NCBI RefSeq assembly: GCF_017654505.1
Contig: NC_054545.1
Coordinates: forward strand, 16,028,047 to 16,092,046
Direction: 5' to 3'
Length of the DNA: 64,000 bases
From: Polyodon spathula
Lineage: Eukaryota > Chordata > Actinopteri > Acipenseriformes > Polyodontidae
Below, piece after piece: positions 23,365 to 34,735 of the stretch. The position numbers and the translations under genes are program-made. Numbering within the stretch: the first letter of the stretch is position 1; every line of letters starts with the position of its first letter. The notes beneath the pieces were generated by a model. It had not been told where the DNA came from, searched no databases, and was given only the letters and a program-made list of their open reading frames with translations.

Positions 23365-24100
23365 AACTAGAACTGGAGAGCAGCTCCAAAGCACCATAAG
23401 AGAAAATACAAAGTGTGTACAGTAATTGCAATAGAGCATCTCAGAATTAAAAAATAAGATATATACTTATTCTTTAATATTGTATTGCAACCTTCTGACT
23501 GATGCAACTAGAATAACAAGTGAACCCCACTATTGCCCCCTTAATTGATAGGAATCTGCTTGACCTTCACCCACTGACCCTTTTACTTAGGAAAAACAAA
23601 TATTCCTACCCATGAACATTCCATTTAAATGAAGCGATGTCACCATATTGTTCCCTGACCAGTTCCATACTGAGCTCTACTTACTTGTTTAATCAGCTAG
23701 ACGGAACACATAACATATTAGGACACCTCCTATGTCGGAGTGGCTTCTTGACAGTTTTAATAGTCATGCTGGCATTCACAAAAAAGAAAGAAGCAAAAGA
23801 GAGGGTCATCTTCAGTTTCTTTTAAATCTGCTGTACCATGAAAAACTTGGAAACCTTAGTTAGGGTATAACTCGGGTTTATAATGGTAAATATTAAATGT
23901 GAAGCCCCTTTCAGCCAATCAAAAGACATTTCAAAACATTCAAGTACATTTCATATTTTTTTTGGTTTTTTTTGTTTTGATGTTATTGTTGTCTCGTGTA
24001 CAACAATATAACTGACAAAAAAGGCTAAAAAGAATAATGGCATTAACTATTTGTTGTGTTTTATTTTTTAATATGTACAGTTGACGAGTGCTGGAGAAGG
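23365..24100. other. No recognisable gene or repeat
   Basis: Non-coding, AT-rich, with T-rich runs near 23950. Confidence 0.45.
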
Positions 24101-24129
24101 GGAGTTCTGAAAGTATTGGTCTTAGTGTT

Positions 24130-24485
24130 GTTTTTAATAAGCCCTATGCTTCGGTACCTCGGTGCTCGTGGTGCTTAAGCCTTCCCATGCCTTACACTTT
24201 GTGCAGGCGCATTGCACGCTGCCTGAGGCTTTGATACCAGGCAATATTAAAGGGGTGATGGCGAGCATGTCCTGTAGGGCAAACATGCCCCAGGAGGATG
24301 GGCATACTAATGGGTGTACGCCACTTTGGCCCTCAAGGACAAGGTTTTTTGCGACATCTGTGCGGCTTTTCAGCCCAGGGTACTTTGCAGTAGGCTAGCT
24401 AGGGCCACAGGGACAGACACTCCGTCCCCTGTGGCCAAACCGTCAGCAGGCCCTTGGAGCCCCAGTCCCCCCGCTCCTCAAATTG
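24130..24485 (+). pseudogene. Possible Gag-like fragment of a retroelement (DIRS-type?)
   Basis: This segment has clearly higher GC than its surroundings. Plus-strand frames give 'MPQEDGHT', then 'CDICAAFQPRVL', then 'RLARATGTD' and a Pro/Ser-rich tail. The order of a 'GH(T/D)' motif, a Cys-x-x-Cys pair with an LxxRxR-type motif and a Pro/Ser-rich linker resembles the N-terminal Gag-like proteins of DIRS-type and related fish retroelements. Frameshifts are needed to connect the pieces. I am not certain of the family. Confidence 0.4.
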
Positions 24486-24489
24486 TAAA

Positions 24490-25780
24490 GTAGGTCAGTG
24501 AGCTACAGTTGGATCTGTGGGGTTCAGAGCTTCTATTATTTGAGTCAAGGCATTTTACAAATCCTAAACAAGCTTCATTTATAATATAACTTGGCAAGAA
24601 CTTCCAGAAGCATGGAAATTGTGAAGTGCTCTGTTTTACAACGCTTGCAGTCTTGCTGGCTGTATACTTTGGCACAGCAGAAAGATTTTGTGGAGTGTTT
24701 TACAAAGATATCAATTAAAGTTTTTGTGGTTAGTTGTTGGATGTTGCCTTTGAATTGTATCACATTCATCTTTTTATTTTCCTGTAAAAACTGATAAGAT
24801 GAGGAAGATGCTATGAGGATTCAGGGCATGCCACCCATGTGGTTCAGAGACTCAATCAATCATTTAGCTGTCTCAATGCACTGTTATTTGATGCTGTTAC
24901 CGGTCAGGTTAATTAACAGGGTTAGTATTCTGAATATTACTGTTGACAGTCCCAACAGGCCTATCTGTTAAATAAATATTTATTTCTAAAAAATACAGTT
25001 TCTAGCTTCAACCATATTACATACACATAATATTGCAAGCCACATAATATTACTACTGTATTTGACATCTTGGTAGGTGACATAAGGTTTAAATAGTCTT
25101 ATTACAGTAACTACTGTATCAAGAAAATGTTCTCACAAACTGCGTATTTGTTTCCTATGGTAAAAAGTGGAGATGTGATACATTATGCAAAGTCAAAACA
25201 TAGCTGACACACAGATAAGAAACTGAAGTGATAACAGCCTGGTTTGCTGCATGCTGCTACAGGGTAATCTTGGAGTTCTGCAGCACTTGACAGGGGGTGG
25301 TGCAGCCCTCTCCTCTATGTGTCCACATACCAAAGATAATACAAAGAAGGGCTGACAGTTAACATGACCTTAGCCACTACAGTCCCAGTTTCACTATCTT
25401 GATACTACTCTGATAATCAGTACACAGCCTCTATGATTCAGGTCACTGGGTGACTAAGGTGCATATCTGGATCTGCTAAGTATGCTGCAGATCCTAAACA
25501 TTTGCCTGCCTGCCAGTCCCCTCGGGTCTTGGTATACTGTATAGCATGCCTGTCTTGTGCCTGGTGATATTGATGATAGGCTTTAGTGGTGTCCTGTCTT
25601 GCATGGTGCAATCAGGTTCAGGAAATGGAAGCACTGCACATAATAAATGGACCCAGTAGTGAATTTCACTATGAATGTGTATTCCAATGACACGATGGAT
25701 GTGTTTTTCACTGAGGACAGTGAAGACTCAGTGCCAATATCGGCTTCCCCACAAGTTTTGCAACTCATAAGTCAAAGTTT
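24490..25780. other. No recognisable gene or repeat
   Basis: Unique AT-rich DNA. Minus-strand frames near 24478-24769 have no recognisable motif. Confidence 0.4.
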
Positions 25781-25799
25781 TTTGCTTTTCACAGTGCTG

Positions 25800-25970
25800 A
25801 CAGATGGTAACTGACATGGACCTTTTTAGCATTGAAAGAGCTTACCTTGCAGTGGAAGAAAATCACCTGGCTATGGAAAGATAGCGGTTGGATTTGGAGA
25901 GAAATAGACTTGAACTGGAGTAAAGAAGGAGAAATCCAGCTAAAGATGCACTTGTTTGGTAATCTTTGAG
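25800..25970 (+). pseudogene. C-terminal coiled-coil remnant of a Harbinger accessory (Myb/SANT-like) protein
   Basis: A plus-strand frame reads 'IERAYLAVEENHLAMER', stop, 'RLDLERNRLELE', stop. The repeated L-E-R heptad is typical of the C-terminal coiled coil of the Myb/SANT-like DNA-binding protein encoded by many PIF/Harbinger transposons. Two stops within 30 codons show decay. It lies 1.2 kb from, and convergent with, the HARBI1-like relic at 27100-27665, which supports the assignment. A generic coiled coil is the alternative. Confidence 0.5.
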
Positions 25971-26428
25971 TATATAAATACCATGTATCGATAAGGACAT
26001 ATTTTTGGCTATTTGGAATCTTTATCCTGTTGTTTAAGTGTACGTTAATTGAAATGTTAACTGCTAAGTTCTTGTCAAAGCTATTTACAAAGATGTCACA
26101 AGTTGTACAATTGTTTATTTGTGTGTGAAAGACCATTTTGTTCTAAATATTGTAAATACTGAAATAGTTATTTTATCCCTAGTTTTAGCACTTTTAGTCA
26201 GCTGTTTTTGCTATGTATTATTTAGTTATTTCATATTATAAGTAACACAAACAAACATTTGCAGTAAAAGACTATTTGTTATTGTTTACATTGCGTTGTG
26301 ATACATAATGTTAAACACAACAACCCGTCTTCACTTTTTCTCTTTGCGTTAATACTACATGTTTGCTAATTTATTAATCCTCTACAACAGCAAAACTAAA
26401 TTATATTACAATATAATACATTACAACC

Positions 26429-26575
26429 AGGGGCAGATCCAAACATTCATGAAGGTGGGGGGGGGGGGGGGGGGGGGGGTTGGTCAAGTCTGTCATGAAG
26501 GGGGGATACCTGATACGAAACATTACATTAAATTAAACAATATTTAGACATTTTTAATGAAGGGGGGGATCCACC
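26429..26575. repeat. G-rich repeat with 23-bp poly-G tract
   Basis: It starts 'ggggcagatccaaacattca', continues 'tgaaggt' and then enters a G run at 26457-26479. It ends with 'tgaagggggggatccaccc'. The two G-rich ends are similar but not clearly inverted, and it may be a small decayed DNA transposon. Confidence 0.4.
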
Positions 26576-26995
26576 CATGATTATAACACTATACTAGAAT
26601 ATAAGAAATTACAACGCTAACTTATAGTACTCTTATTTTTAATATTACACAGTGTGCAGTGCACTAAACATGCATATAACTTTTAGACATTCACAAATCT
26701 ATATCTAATAAGTTTGGTTCTAACGCTTAATCCAGTCGATGTGTCATTTTGATTTCCACCTTCAGTGGCGTCATCTTCCTATAATCATTGTTTTCTGTCA
26801 TGTCCGCTGATTCAGGCAAGAGGATATCTTTGTGGACGAAGCAATGTGGACTTCCTATTTATAATACAATATCTTTGGGTGGGTGTGTGAAGGTATGATT
26901 GAGGGTGCTGAATTGATCAAATTAATGCAGAATGTATTAAAGCTATAGCCTAGCTAACAATAGTTACTGTTATTATTAACTCTTAAATCGCTATT

Positions 26996-26999
26996 ATTA

Positions 27000-27052
<53 letters not shown>
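26996..27052. repeat. (ATT)n microsatellite
   Basis: About 57 bp of nearly perfect ATT repeats between the two halves of the Harbinger remnant. Confidence 0.95.
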
Positions 27053-27057
<5 letters not shown>

Positions 27058-27099
27058 TACCCACTGTCTACCAAAAGCCATCCATCACCAATGTCACTA

Positions 27100-27665
27100 C
27101 CGGTACAACGATCGACGATATCACAATTCGCCCAACCAAAGCATTCATGTGTACTCCCAGGGTATCAAATAACAGCATCTAACACTGACATTTTGGCATC
27201 TGAGATCACTTGGATGTTTATGGAATGAAAACCTTTCCTGCGTACGGCAGGGGACATAATTGGTATCTGACTTCCATCTACGGCTCCAAGTACTTTCAGC
27301 AAACCACATCATTCAAAGAAGTCAGTCATTATCCTCTTTCTGTCGGGTTCTTCAGGAAAGCATATGTAGTCACCAATGTGTTTAGACAAAGATGCCAAAG
27401 CTTTGAATACACATCTAGAAACAGTGGCCTTACTTATACCATGACAGTCGGCTACCACTTCCTGAAAACAACTGCTTGCATAGAACCTACTGTAAGAGCA
27501 GTTAAGACTTGCAACAATACGGGTAGTATTTCATTGTATTCTATTTCTAATTTCTTGATCTAATAAATCACACAAATTAATTATCCCTGTGCTTGGAAAT
27601 CAGTACTTTGATGCTAATTCTGAGTTTGTATACGCAACAAGAGGGTTTGCCCGGTCACTAAATAC
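27100..27665 (-). pseudogene. PIF/Harbinger (HARBI1-like) transposase relic
   Basis: The minus strand reads, N to C, 'VFSDRANPL.AYTNSELASKY', 'GIINLCDLLDQEIRNRIQ', 'VVADCHGISKATVSRCVFKA', 'LSKHIGDYICFPE', a segment leading to 'VLGAVDGSQIP', and 'VISDAKMSVLDA' with 'YPGSTHECFGW'. These are the helix-turn-helix and DDE blocks of HARBI1-family proteins, including the first catalytic aspartate in the VDG motif. A stop in 'ASKY*FPS', a frameshift near 27520 and a stop after LDAVI show inactivation. The C-terminal third is missing. Confidence 0.85.
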
Positions 27666-27779
27666 TCTCTTTTCTCATTCCTCTGCCATCGACGACGAGC
27701 TAGTAGTAGTATGAGAGCCATGATATCTACTGAAATGATTTGTGATGAAAAGTACTACTTGGGGAAGTACTACTTCAGG

Positions 27780-27889
27780 GGAAAGCCTGCGATGTCGCAG
27801 CCCTGTCAAAGATTTATGAAACACAAATTGCAACCTGTGAGGTGTCTGCGACAGCGACTCCTTGCAAATCGCTTGTATGAAACGGGCCC
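27780..27889. mobile_element. Terminal region of the Harbinger element
   Basis: Read inward from 27889 on the minus strand it starts GGGCCCGTTTCATACAAGCG. This is a typical PIF/Harbinger terminus, followed by a subterminal block with 'gtcgcagacacctcacaggt'. It lies about 120 bp beyond the start of the transposase relic. The opposite terminus was not found. Confidence 0.6.
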
Positions 27890-28419
27890 CTGGTGCCTAA
27901 TCACATGTGATGCAATTTTTTATTTTGGTTTCTTGCTAGTTTAAAATCGTTACTTGTTTTTTTCCACACTGAATCTGCTTCAGTTATGCATTATGTATAA
28001 ATGAATGTTAATACAAATACATCAAATCCAATCCAATTTCTGTTAAAGTTTACGTGGAAATGTTATATTCTTATATATCTTTCAGACTTTCAGAAGTTTC
28101 ACAAAAGGTTTCCGCGATCTCTGTGCGTCTGAATTACAAGCTATGCCTGGATGCTTGTGCTAGCTGATAGCTGGCAGGTGATTTTCTCATTATCCCTGAC
28201 TCTTTATTTGGAACTGTAACAGGATGGTGTGTGTGGTGATGTCAGACCTGGAAGAAACACTCAGTACTGCCAGGTGAAATGTGAATTGTGCTGTTGCACA
28301 GTTTAATCAATAAACAGAAAATAAAAGGTTGAACAAGCGAAAAACAAAAATAAAATAAAATGGTACAGTAGCCAAAACGAACAGACAGACAGACAAATGG
28401 TGGACAAACAAACAAGTAT

Positions 28420-28442
28420 CGTGCTGGTTGTAAGCCAGCACG
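28420..28442 (-). promoter_or_regulatory. Short hairpin in the transcribed part of LTR copy 2
   Basis: Perfect 8-bp arms CGTGCTGG/CCAGCACG enclose a 7-nt loop, at the same place as 8834-8852 in copy 1. Stem conservation with loop divergence suggests a selected RNA structure while the element was active. Confidence 0.5.
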
Positions 28443-28509
28443 TAGCAATCGTTCTCCACTCACGAACACAGAACCCCGAGTGCGTGAAAACATGCTGCTT
28501 TTATGCAGC

Positions 28510-28559
28510 TGTACCGAGACTTGATTGCTAATCAATCATTCAACTGGAGTCTCGGTACA
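28510..28559 (-). promoter_or_regulatory. Promoter-proximal palindrome of LTR copy 2
   Basis: Perfect 12-bp arms TGTACCGAGACT/AGTCTCGGTACA flank a 26-nt AT-rich loop. The arm sequence is unrelated to that of copy 1 (GTGCTGGGATTCAA). In LTR orientation it lies about 10 bp upstream of CATAAAAGC. Confidence 0.7.
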
Positions 28560-28773
28560 ACTGCACTGCATGTAACATGCTCACATATTACATTTTACCT
28601 GCACGTGAAGTGCTGTGAAATCCATGTGCCTAAATACAAATATACATTTTAAATCTCTCTTGTTCATAACCCATATTCCCGTGTACCAACTACAACACAC
28701 CAACATTAACACATTCCATACAACATACAACACAAATAAATAGCCCAGGGATGGGGCACTTTGCCACAGGAAC

Positions 28774-29505
28774 CCATACAGATTATAATAGCTAAATAAG
28801 TGTCTAAAAATTGGGGCAAATCGAGTTCAGGAACACAAAAATAAAATATATCTACTTTAATGAAAAAAGGGGGAACGAATATTGTAGTCTGCCGTCTGCA
28901 ATGAGCAAGGACCCAAAATATGTTACACACTTTTCTTGGCTGGCCTCCTACATCACATCAGAACAATTGATGTTTTTGTATTGCATCTGACAAGATCCTG
29001 CCCCCTTTTTCCAATGTGTCTCAAGGATACCTGCTGCTTCACTCTTGAGCTGGTTGAATCAGTTGCTTAAATCATCATCAGCTCGGAGTTCAGAATGTCC
29101 AGTATGCAGGAAATTCCAACTCAGTTGGACAAAAGTGGGCTTATTATTGCTGCTGAAAGAGGACTGAAGTACAGTTCAAAAATCGCTCCACTCCCTGCAT
29201 TTCCACGAGCATAGCTAACCACCTGGCAATACAGATCCTGGAAGTTAATGACTGGTGAAAAGCAACATGAGAGACGAACCCGCTGACATCACCTCATGAT
29301 GAAACCTCACAGAATGAATTGAAACCAGCACCCTTGATCACTGATTGGTAGATTAAGTGTGGCATGCTTCCAGGTAAAAGCCAAGGAGATGTGCTGGTTG
29401 AGAAATAAATAAAGTTTCTGTTGCAGTTCAGATGTTTAAATGACCACAGGTGTTGTTAAAGGTGCTAACTAAAGACTTCAATTATTAATGGTAACCCTTT
29501 TAGGT
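28774..29505. other. No recognisable gene or repeat
   Basis: Unique sequence without a coding signature. Confidence 0.4.
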
Positions 29506-29810
29506 AGCACTTTACATTAGGTGTTTCTAATTACTACATCTTTATATAGTAGTTACTTAGTAAATACATGTGTGTGTATTTACATATAATTACAATGTTA
29601 TTATGCATAGTTACAATGTACTTATTGTGCAAATCTTTGCACGATATAACCCTAACCCTTTTCTGAAACAATTGTGCACTTACATATATCATGCAAAAAG
29701 ACTTACACATTAAGTACATTGTAACCATGTATAATTAGGTGGAAGTACACATGGATTTACTATGTAGATACACAGTAATAAGTGAAACTTAATGTACATT
29801 GTAACCCCCT
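29506..29810. mobile_element. Palindromic MITE, family C, copy 1
   Basis: The ends are 'agcactttacattaggtgtt' then 'tctaattact', and on the right the inverse 'cagtaataagtgaaacttaa' then 'tgtacattgtaac'. Inner inverted blocks are 'tagttacttagtaaatacat' and 'atggatttactatgtagata'. It is homologous end to end with 40180-40520. Non-coding and about 300 bp; the superfamily is unassigned. Confidence 0.65.
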
Positions 29811-30160
29811 TTTATTGTGCTGCAAGTCTTGGTTATATGTTAATTCAGGATATGCAAATATTTCTGATTGCAGCTAGCTAGAAAAAAATAGCTTTTTCCC
29901 ATTACCTGTTTACTTATCTGAAGTACAGTAATTTCTTACTAAATGTATGCCACTTATTGCTTTTCTAAAAGTATTCAGCTCTTCCCTTGTGTTCTGAGGA
30001 TAAATTTTGAAATCAGCAGGACATTGTTGTTTGTCTTGGTATTGATGGTGTTTAGTTGTGTTCATGTACTGGTGGTGGAGTTTGTTTTTAAAAATTGAGG
30101 GTAGTAGTTTTATCATTAACCTTATTATACACAATAAGAAAAAATATCACTCACCCTACA

Positions 30161-30182
30161 TAATAATAATAATAATAATTTC

Positions 30183-30229
<47 letters not shown>
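30161..30229. repeat. (AAT)n microsatellite
   Basis: Two adjacent AAT tracts with a short interruption. The open frame of N residues here is an artefact of the repeat. Confidence 0.95.
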
Positions 30230-30230
<1 letters not shown>

Positions 30231-32000
30231 GTGCGTTTTATATGTGTAATGCAGCATTTAAAACAGTAAACTTGCAAGTTTATTTTTTTTTAAATGGGTC
30301 ATTTTTATGCAGCACTTAAAAGTACAGTTTTTTCCCCAAAATGAAAAACTGGAGACATTTTGCAACTCATGCATATTGCTGTCCTGTTTGAATATAAATA
30401 TCCATTGCATTAATAGAATACTAATTTGTCATCTATATTATGTATCAGATGTTACTCCAATGAAATCCCTTAGGAAATTCTTCGGAATTTCAATAGCATG
30501 TGCAGCAATTATTGTAAAGTGTTCACATAACGTGTAATCGGTTTACTGTTAGTTTAAGGAATCATGATTTTCTTAGGAAAATAACAATGGAAAGTCTACT
30601 GGGTGGGGAGGTAGAAACTTAAACACTGGCTTATTCAAAAGGAAAGTTCCTTTGGGTATATACATGTAAAAATAATCTCTTGACAGAGTGTGGAGGTCAG
30701 AACTTGCTACAACTTAGTATGGAAAAGATACATCCTCAAATAAAGCAACGAAGCCATACAATGTATATTTAATGAAGGACTCCCCAGTAAAACAGTTTAT
30801 TTTCAATAGAGCTGCTGCCTCACAGCTGATTCCTAGGTGACTGTTTCCCACATTCTGTCCTTCTGTGCATTCTTCTTCTTGGCCTGCCAGTTTGTTTATA
30901 CTACCCAGGGGAGGTGCATGTGCACAGGATTTCTCTCTACTTGAATATTTCTGGTTACTAATTCACCTAATTCATCTTGGTGTTGTTTATTTTAGGATTG
31001 TGTATTGGTGTTTGGAGGTATAATGCAGAATGGATGTCCAGCCCAATTGGAGATGTCATGCGATTAAATGTTGTTTTAGTAATATTTGCTCCAACTCACA
31101 GTGTACTGGATTGTTGATTGTTTTTCCGTTTACAAGAACTCAGCTTTTTACAATTGTGACTGTGTCTCTTCAAGTGCATTATTACAAAGTACAAAAGGTG
31201 TTCGCCAATTGTTATGAATCAAATAAAATACTTGTTTAACATAATATTATATCTTTCATATTGGGAAATGTAAGATCCACAAAATGATTGTAATGCACAT
31301 CAGGTACAGTTTGCAGGAATACTTATTTTAGATCTGTGTACTTTAATAGATTGCCCAAAATACTCTTCTCTATTCAGGAAAAATGCTTAAGTGAACAAGA
31401 AGCCTTATACCGTCTCACTGGTGTCACTTATGATAAATGAGAAAATATAATAGCAGGATATGAATAAAGCAGTATGCATGTACTTCTCATTTGTAACGTT
31501 ACCCTACAGATACCTAGCTTGTTCTTTCCTTTGCCTGAATGCTTGGAATAGCTGCATGTCCCAGACGTTTACACATGCTACCGGAGTGCTGTTCCCAGTA
31601 GGGGTCAGAAAAGCTTTAGAGACATCCTATTTCCTCTGCACATCAAAACACGTCTTTTATCCGTCAGTTCAGATTTATTTTCCTCAACTGGCACTCAAAG
31701 AGAGGCTTTATAGACTAAAGATTTCAGCAACACATAACTCCCTTTCTAACCTGCAGAACTCCCTTTATGAACTGCATTTTTCTTAGGGTGGGTACAATTG
31801 GGCTCTGAAACAGATGGAGATCGATGTCCTGAAATAAGCCCAAAAGTGCTTTTCTCATTGATATAAAAGAGCAGTTTGTGTATCACAGTGTTTAGTGATG
31901 GGTTTTGGCAACTTCAGGATTCCTGCTGGTCAATGCAGTTTATGTTGGAAGTAAAATTTGATATGATTTGAACTGGCGACAATGCATGTGAGCTTCTTAT
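30230..32000. other. No confident element
   Basis: A block at about 30810-30850 ('gctgctgcctcacagctgat') faintly resembles the SINE at 34831. A 108-codon frame at 31460-31786 (+) is unrecognised and unsupported. Confidence 0.4.
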
Positions 32001-32004
32001 TCAC

Positions 32005-32130
32005 AATGCAAAACAGCCAGGCTCGTCTGCATTCGTAGTTATAGATCTTTTAACCTCATCTCATCTCACTGACAAGGGACAGAATCCATCATGTCAGCAT
32101 CACACAACACTGCACATTACAAAGGCATGT
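32005..32130. repeat. Dispersed repeat D, copy 1
   Basis: It aligns with 62350-62475 in the same orientation. Shared blocks are 'aatgcaaaa.agccag.ctc', 'gatcttttaacctcatctca' and 'gacagaatcc'. The class is unknown. Confidence 0.5.
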
Positions 32131-32771
32131 GTCTTATACAAGGGATACACTTAAACTGTTCAGCTATGTGCATGAGGTGCATGGTGTATTCAGAAAATTA
32201 CGGTACACTAGTTAAAAATAAAGAAAATAAAAACAACCATAAACAATAATCATCAAACAGAAGCAACTACATCGTCCTGGATCTCTCATGTTACTGAAAT
32301 AGAAAAATGCTGCATCCAGAACTAGAAAAAACACAAACTAGCTCAACACTATCAAGGTATGATACCGTAGCCAACATGCAGGTTACTCTTCCAGTGTCAT
32401 TTTCTCTGGAGTTTTACCTACAGTTTATGACTACATGCTTCCAGGGACTGTAGACTGGAGCTTGGATAGGAGCATGACAGGATTTACTTGCTAGGGACAG
32501 GCTGTACTTAGATGAAACAGAAATTACAGATTTATTTAAAACTAACCGCGGAATGTGGTATTACATACTAATATATTATTTCTGAAGTATGAAGCCTACA
32601 AAGGGGGTTAGAGGTTCAGGAGTGGGATCCTGAGCTTGTAGATTTGCTAACAAGAGTAAATAACATTTCTGGAAAACTCTAAACTGTTGCTTTATGTCAA
32701 TTTATGAGTGGCAATATGCTCTTCTCAGAAAATCATGCATTCGATGCTGCTTTGCAACTCTTTTCTGTTAC

Positions 32772-32885
32772 ACGCGAAACTTGGCTCGTACACCTGGCAT
32801 TAGCATTGGTTCTATTGAGATTTGAAGGTGATATGCCATTTTCCCCATATTAAAGCCAGGTGGTCTAGCCAAGTTTCAAGTAGAA
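32772..32885. repeat. Imperfect inverted repeat
   Basis: 'gaaacttggct' followed by 'cacctggc' at about 32779-32800 pairs with 'gccaggtggtctagccaagt' at about 32856-32878. The loop is about 55 bp. Probably an old MITE or SINE hairpin. Confidence 0.45.
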
Positions 32886-32889
32886 CACC

Positions 32890-33927
32890 AAAGAAAGTGC
32901 TGACAAATTATTATTTTCTGTGTTGTTCGATGCAGCGCCCAGGTTGGCTCAAAACAAACATGAGCGATTCATTATGATACTTTGCACACTACTTAAAAAT
33001 AAACACTGAACATGGGAGACCTTAATTATAGTGCTGGAACTTGTTAAAAGTCAAACCTCTTTTAATAATACATATTCTGCATTTTAGTAGTACTATACAC
33101 AAAGATTAGGTGAACAAAGATGCTTATGTTCTCCTATTATTATGTGTAAGTGGGTGTTGCTCTTTACAGAAGAGTTTAAACATTAAACTGGCACATATAA
33201 TCCCATCTAACAAATACCAGGAAAGCAAACCCTACAAAGATGCATTGTTTCAACCTGCAAGAGAGAGGGGAGGGGTACAAGGCTGATTCCCACCCTTGAA
33301 TGACTTCGATAGAGAAAGAGTTGTTTGATATAAGTGGTATTATATAACAGTCTTAGTTTAAGAACTCACGCACACACGAAAACGATGTTCTTTTTCTAAT
33401 ACCTGATCTGTGCTCTTGTTCTGGTAGAGCAGTATTACGTTCTCCAGATCTCTGAGATCACATTTGAAGAGCTACTGTACAAGATACTGTATTTTAATAT
33501 ACATTTCCCTGCTTAGCCCTGCACTCAGAAAAGCACTTAGGATATTGCTGGAATGATCTTATAAGTTGTTAAAGATGCAATGTTCATTCTTCTACATCAT
33601 AGATCAATTCAAAGGGGAAAGCTTTTTGGTATAAATATCTTTGTGTTGTTAAAGTAACTAGTTACAGTAACACATTACTTCTAATCAGCTTAATTTTGTG
33701 AGTAATTTATTATAGAAAGGCATTACATTTTTGTTAATGTAATATTTTAAGTTATGAGATTACTGTTCAGGTCCTGAAGTAAAGAACGATTATTGTATGC
33801 AGCATCTGCTGTTGGCAGAAGTACCTGTGTGCAAAAAACTTAATTGATCTGATTTATTTTTCTACTTACCTTCCTAAGCTACTGGGCAGTAAAACGTGCA
33901 AAAAAAAGTTTCATGATTTTCATATTG
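32890..33927. other. No recognisable gene or repeat
   Basis: AT-rich unique DNA. Confidence 0.4.

Positions 33928-33966
<39 letters not shown>
33928..33966. repeat. (AAT)n microsatellite
   Basis: About 39 bp of AAT repeats abutting the truncated LTR fragment at 33967. Confidence 0.95.
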
Positions 33967-34226
33967 CCCATGATCACCCTCAGTCACGCCTCTTTGGTAA
34001 AGAGTGCAATCGCTTTTTCTCCAATCCCCGATTGCCACATAAGGACTGCATTAAGATGATGACTTCCAGTATTACTACTCTGCTCCCTTTCTGGCTGGCC
34101 GACTTCTGACTTTTCCTGGAATGAATTGCCAACCCATCCAGTCCGGGGCAGACTGTTCCTGTTATACAACGCCCTCACAGATAAGGAAGGAGACGTACGA
34201 CTTGGATTCACAGGCTCTCTGTCACA
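33967..34226 (-). mobile_element. LTR family 2 fragment (5' part only)
   Basis: In minus orientation it starts TGTGACAGAGAGCCTGTGAA at 34226. It is homologous to the promoter half of 11475-12172 and 39218-39924. It stops at the AAT microsatellite, so about 440 bp of 3' LTR is absent. Confidence 0.72.
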
Positions 34227-34735
34227 ACCCTGTATTATTACTAGTTATTGTGACAGTGCTTGAAAGAATTCCAAACATAAATGATCTGAAAAAGTTACTG
34301 TATCCATTGTCTGAGTGTGCTAATAAACAAAACCCATTTAAGCCTGAAATGTGACCGCAAAAAATAACTGTGTTTATGTTGTATACAGTGCTGGGAACAC
34401 AACTCCTCTTAAAAACATATCAAATTGTTTGGTAGTACAATAAACAGATCTTTATTATTAGAATCGTTGTCTTTCCCGGCTGACAGAAGTGTTGAGGCTT
34501 GGTTTCAGAAAGGTTTCCTAGACTTTAAAATCTGTTCCTATCTGTGGGTAGAGGTGTAAGGGTAGGACTGTGTGGTGATCCCCAGTAGAAACACTCAGCT
34601 TTGCACACAGGATTGTGGGTCATCACCATTCATGTAACATTTATAGAACTCTTTGATGACCTAAACAGTCCACTTTTTGTAGTATCTTGTTGTACCCTCT
34701 GTCCTTAATGCAGAGCTGTATTGTAGCTTCATTAA

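Larger units (their letters stand above)
28215..28768 (-). mobile_element. Solo LTR (LTR family 1, copy 2), 554 bp
   Basis: In minus orientation it begins TGTGGCAAAGTGCCCCATCC and ends ..CCATCCTGTTACA. Perfect 5-bp target duplications, GGAAC, lie at 28210-28214 and 28769-28773. It is homologous to 8567-9215 in the promoter half, for example 'tgcctaaatacaaatataca' (inverse) and the 'cgtgtaccaa' block. A palindrome (28510-28559) precedes a CATAAAAGC TATA-like box, a second hairpin follows at 28420-28442, and a polyadenylation signal lies near 28308. No internal region remains. Confidence 0.88.

Noticed and set aside
25789..26136. 115-codon minus-strand frame
   Set aside because: It is antisense to the LER coiled-coil relic and has no recognisable features.
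30161..30229. CRISPR-like regular spacing in AAT-rich tracts
   Set aside because: Pure trinucleotide microsatellite in a vertebrate-type genome, with no spacers.
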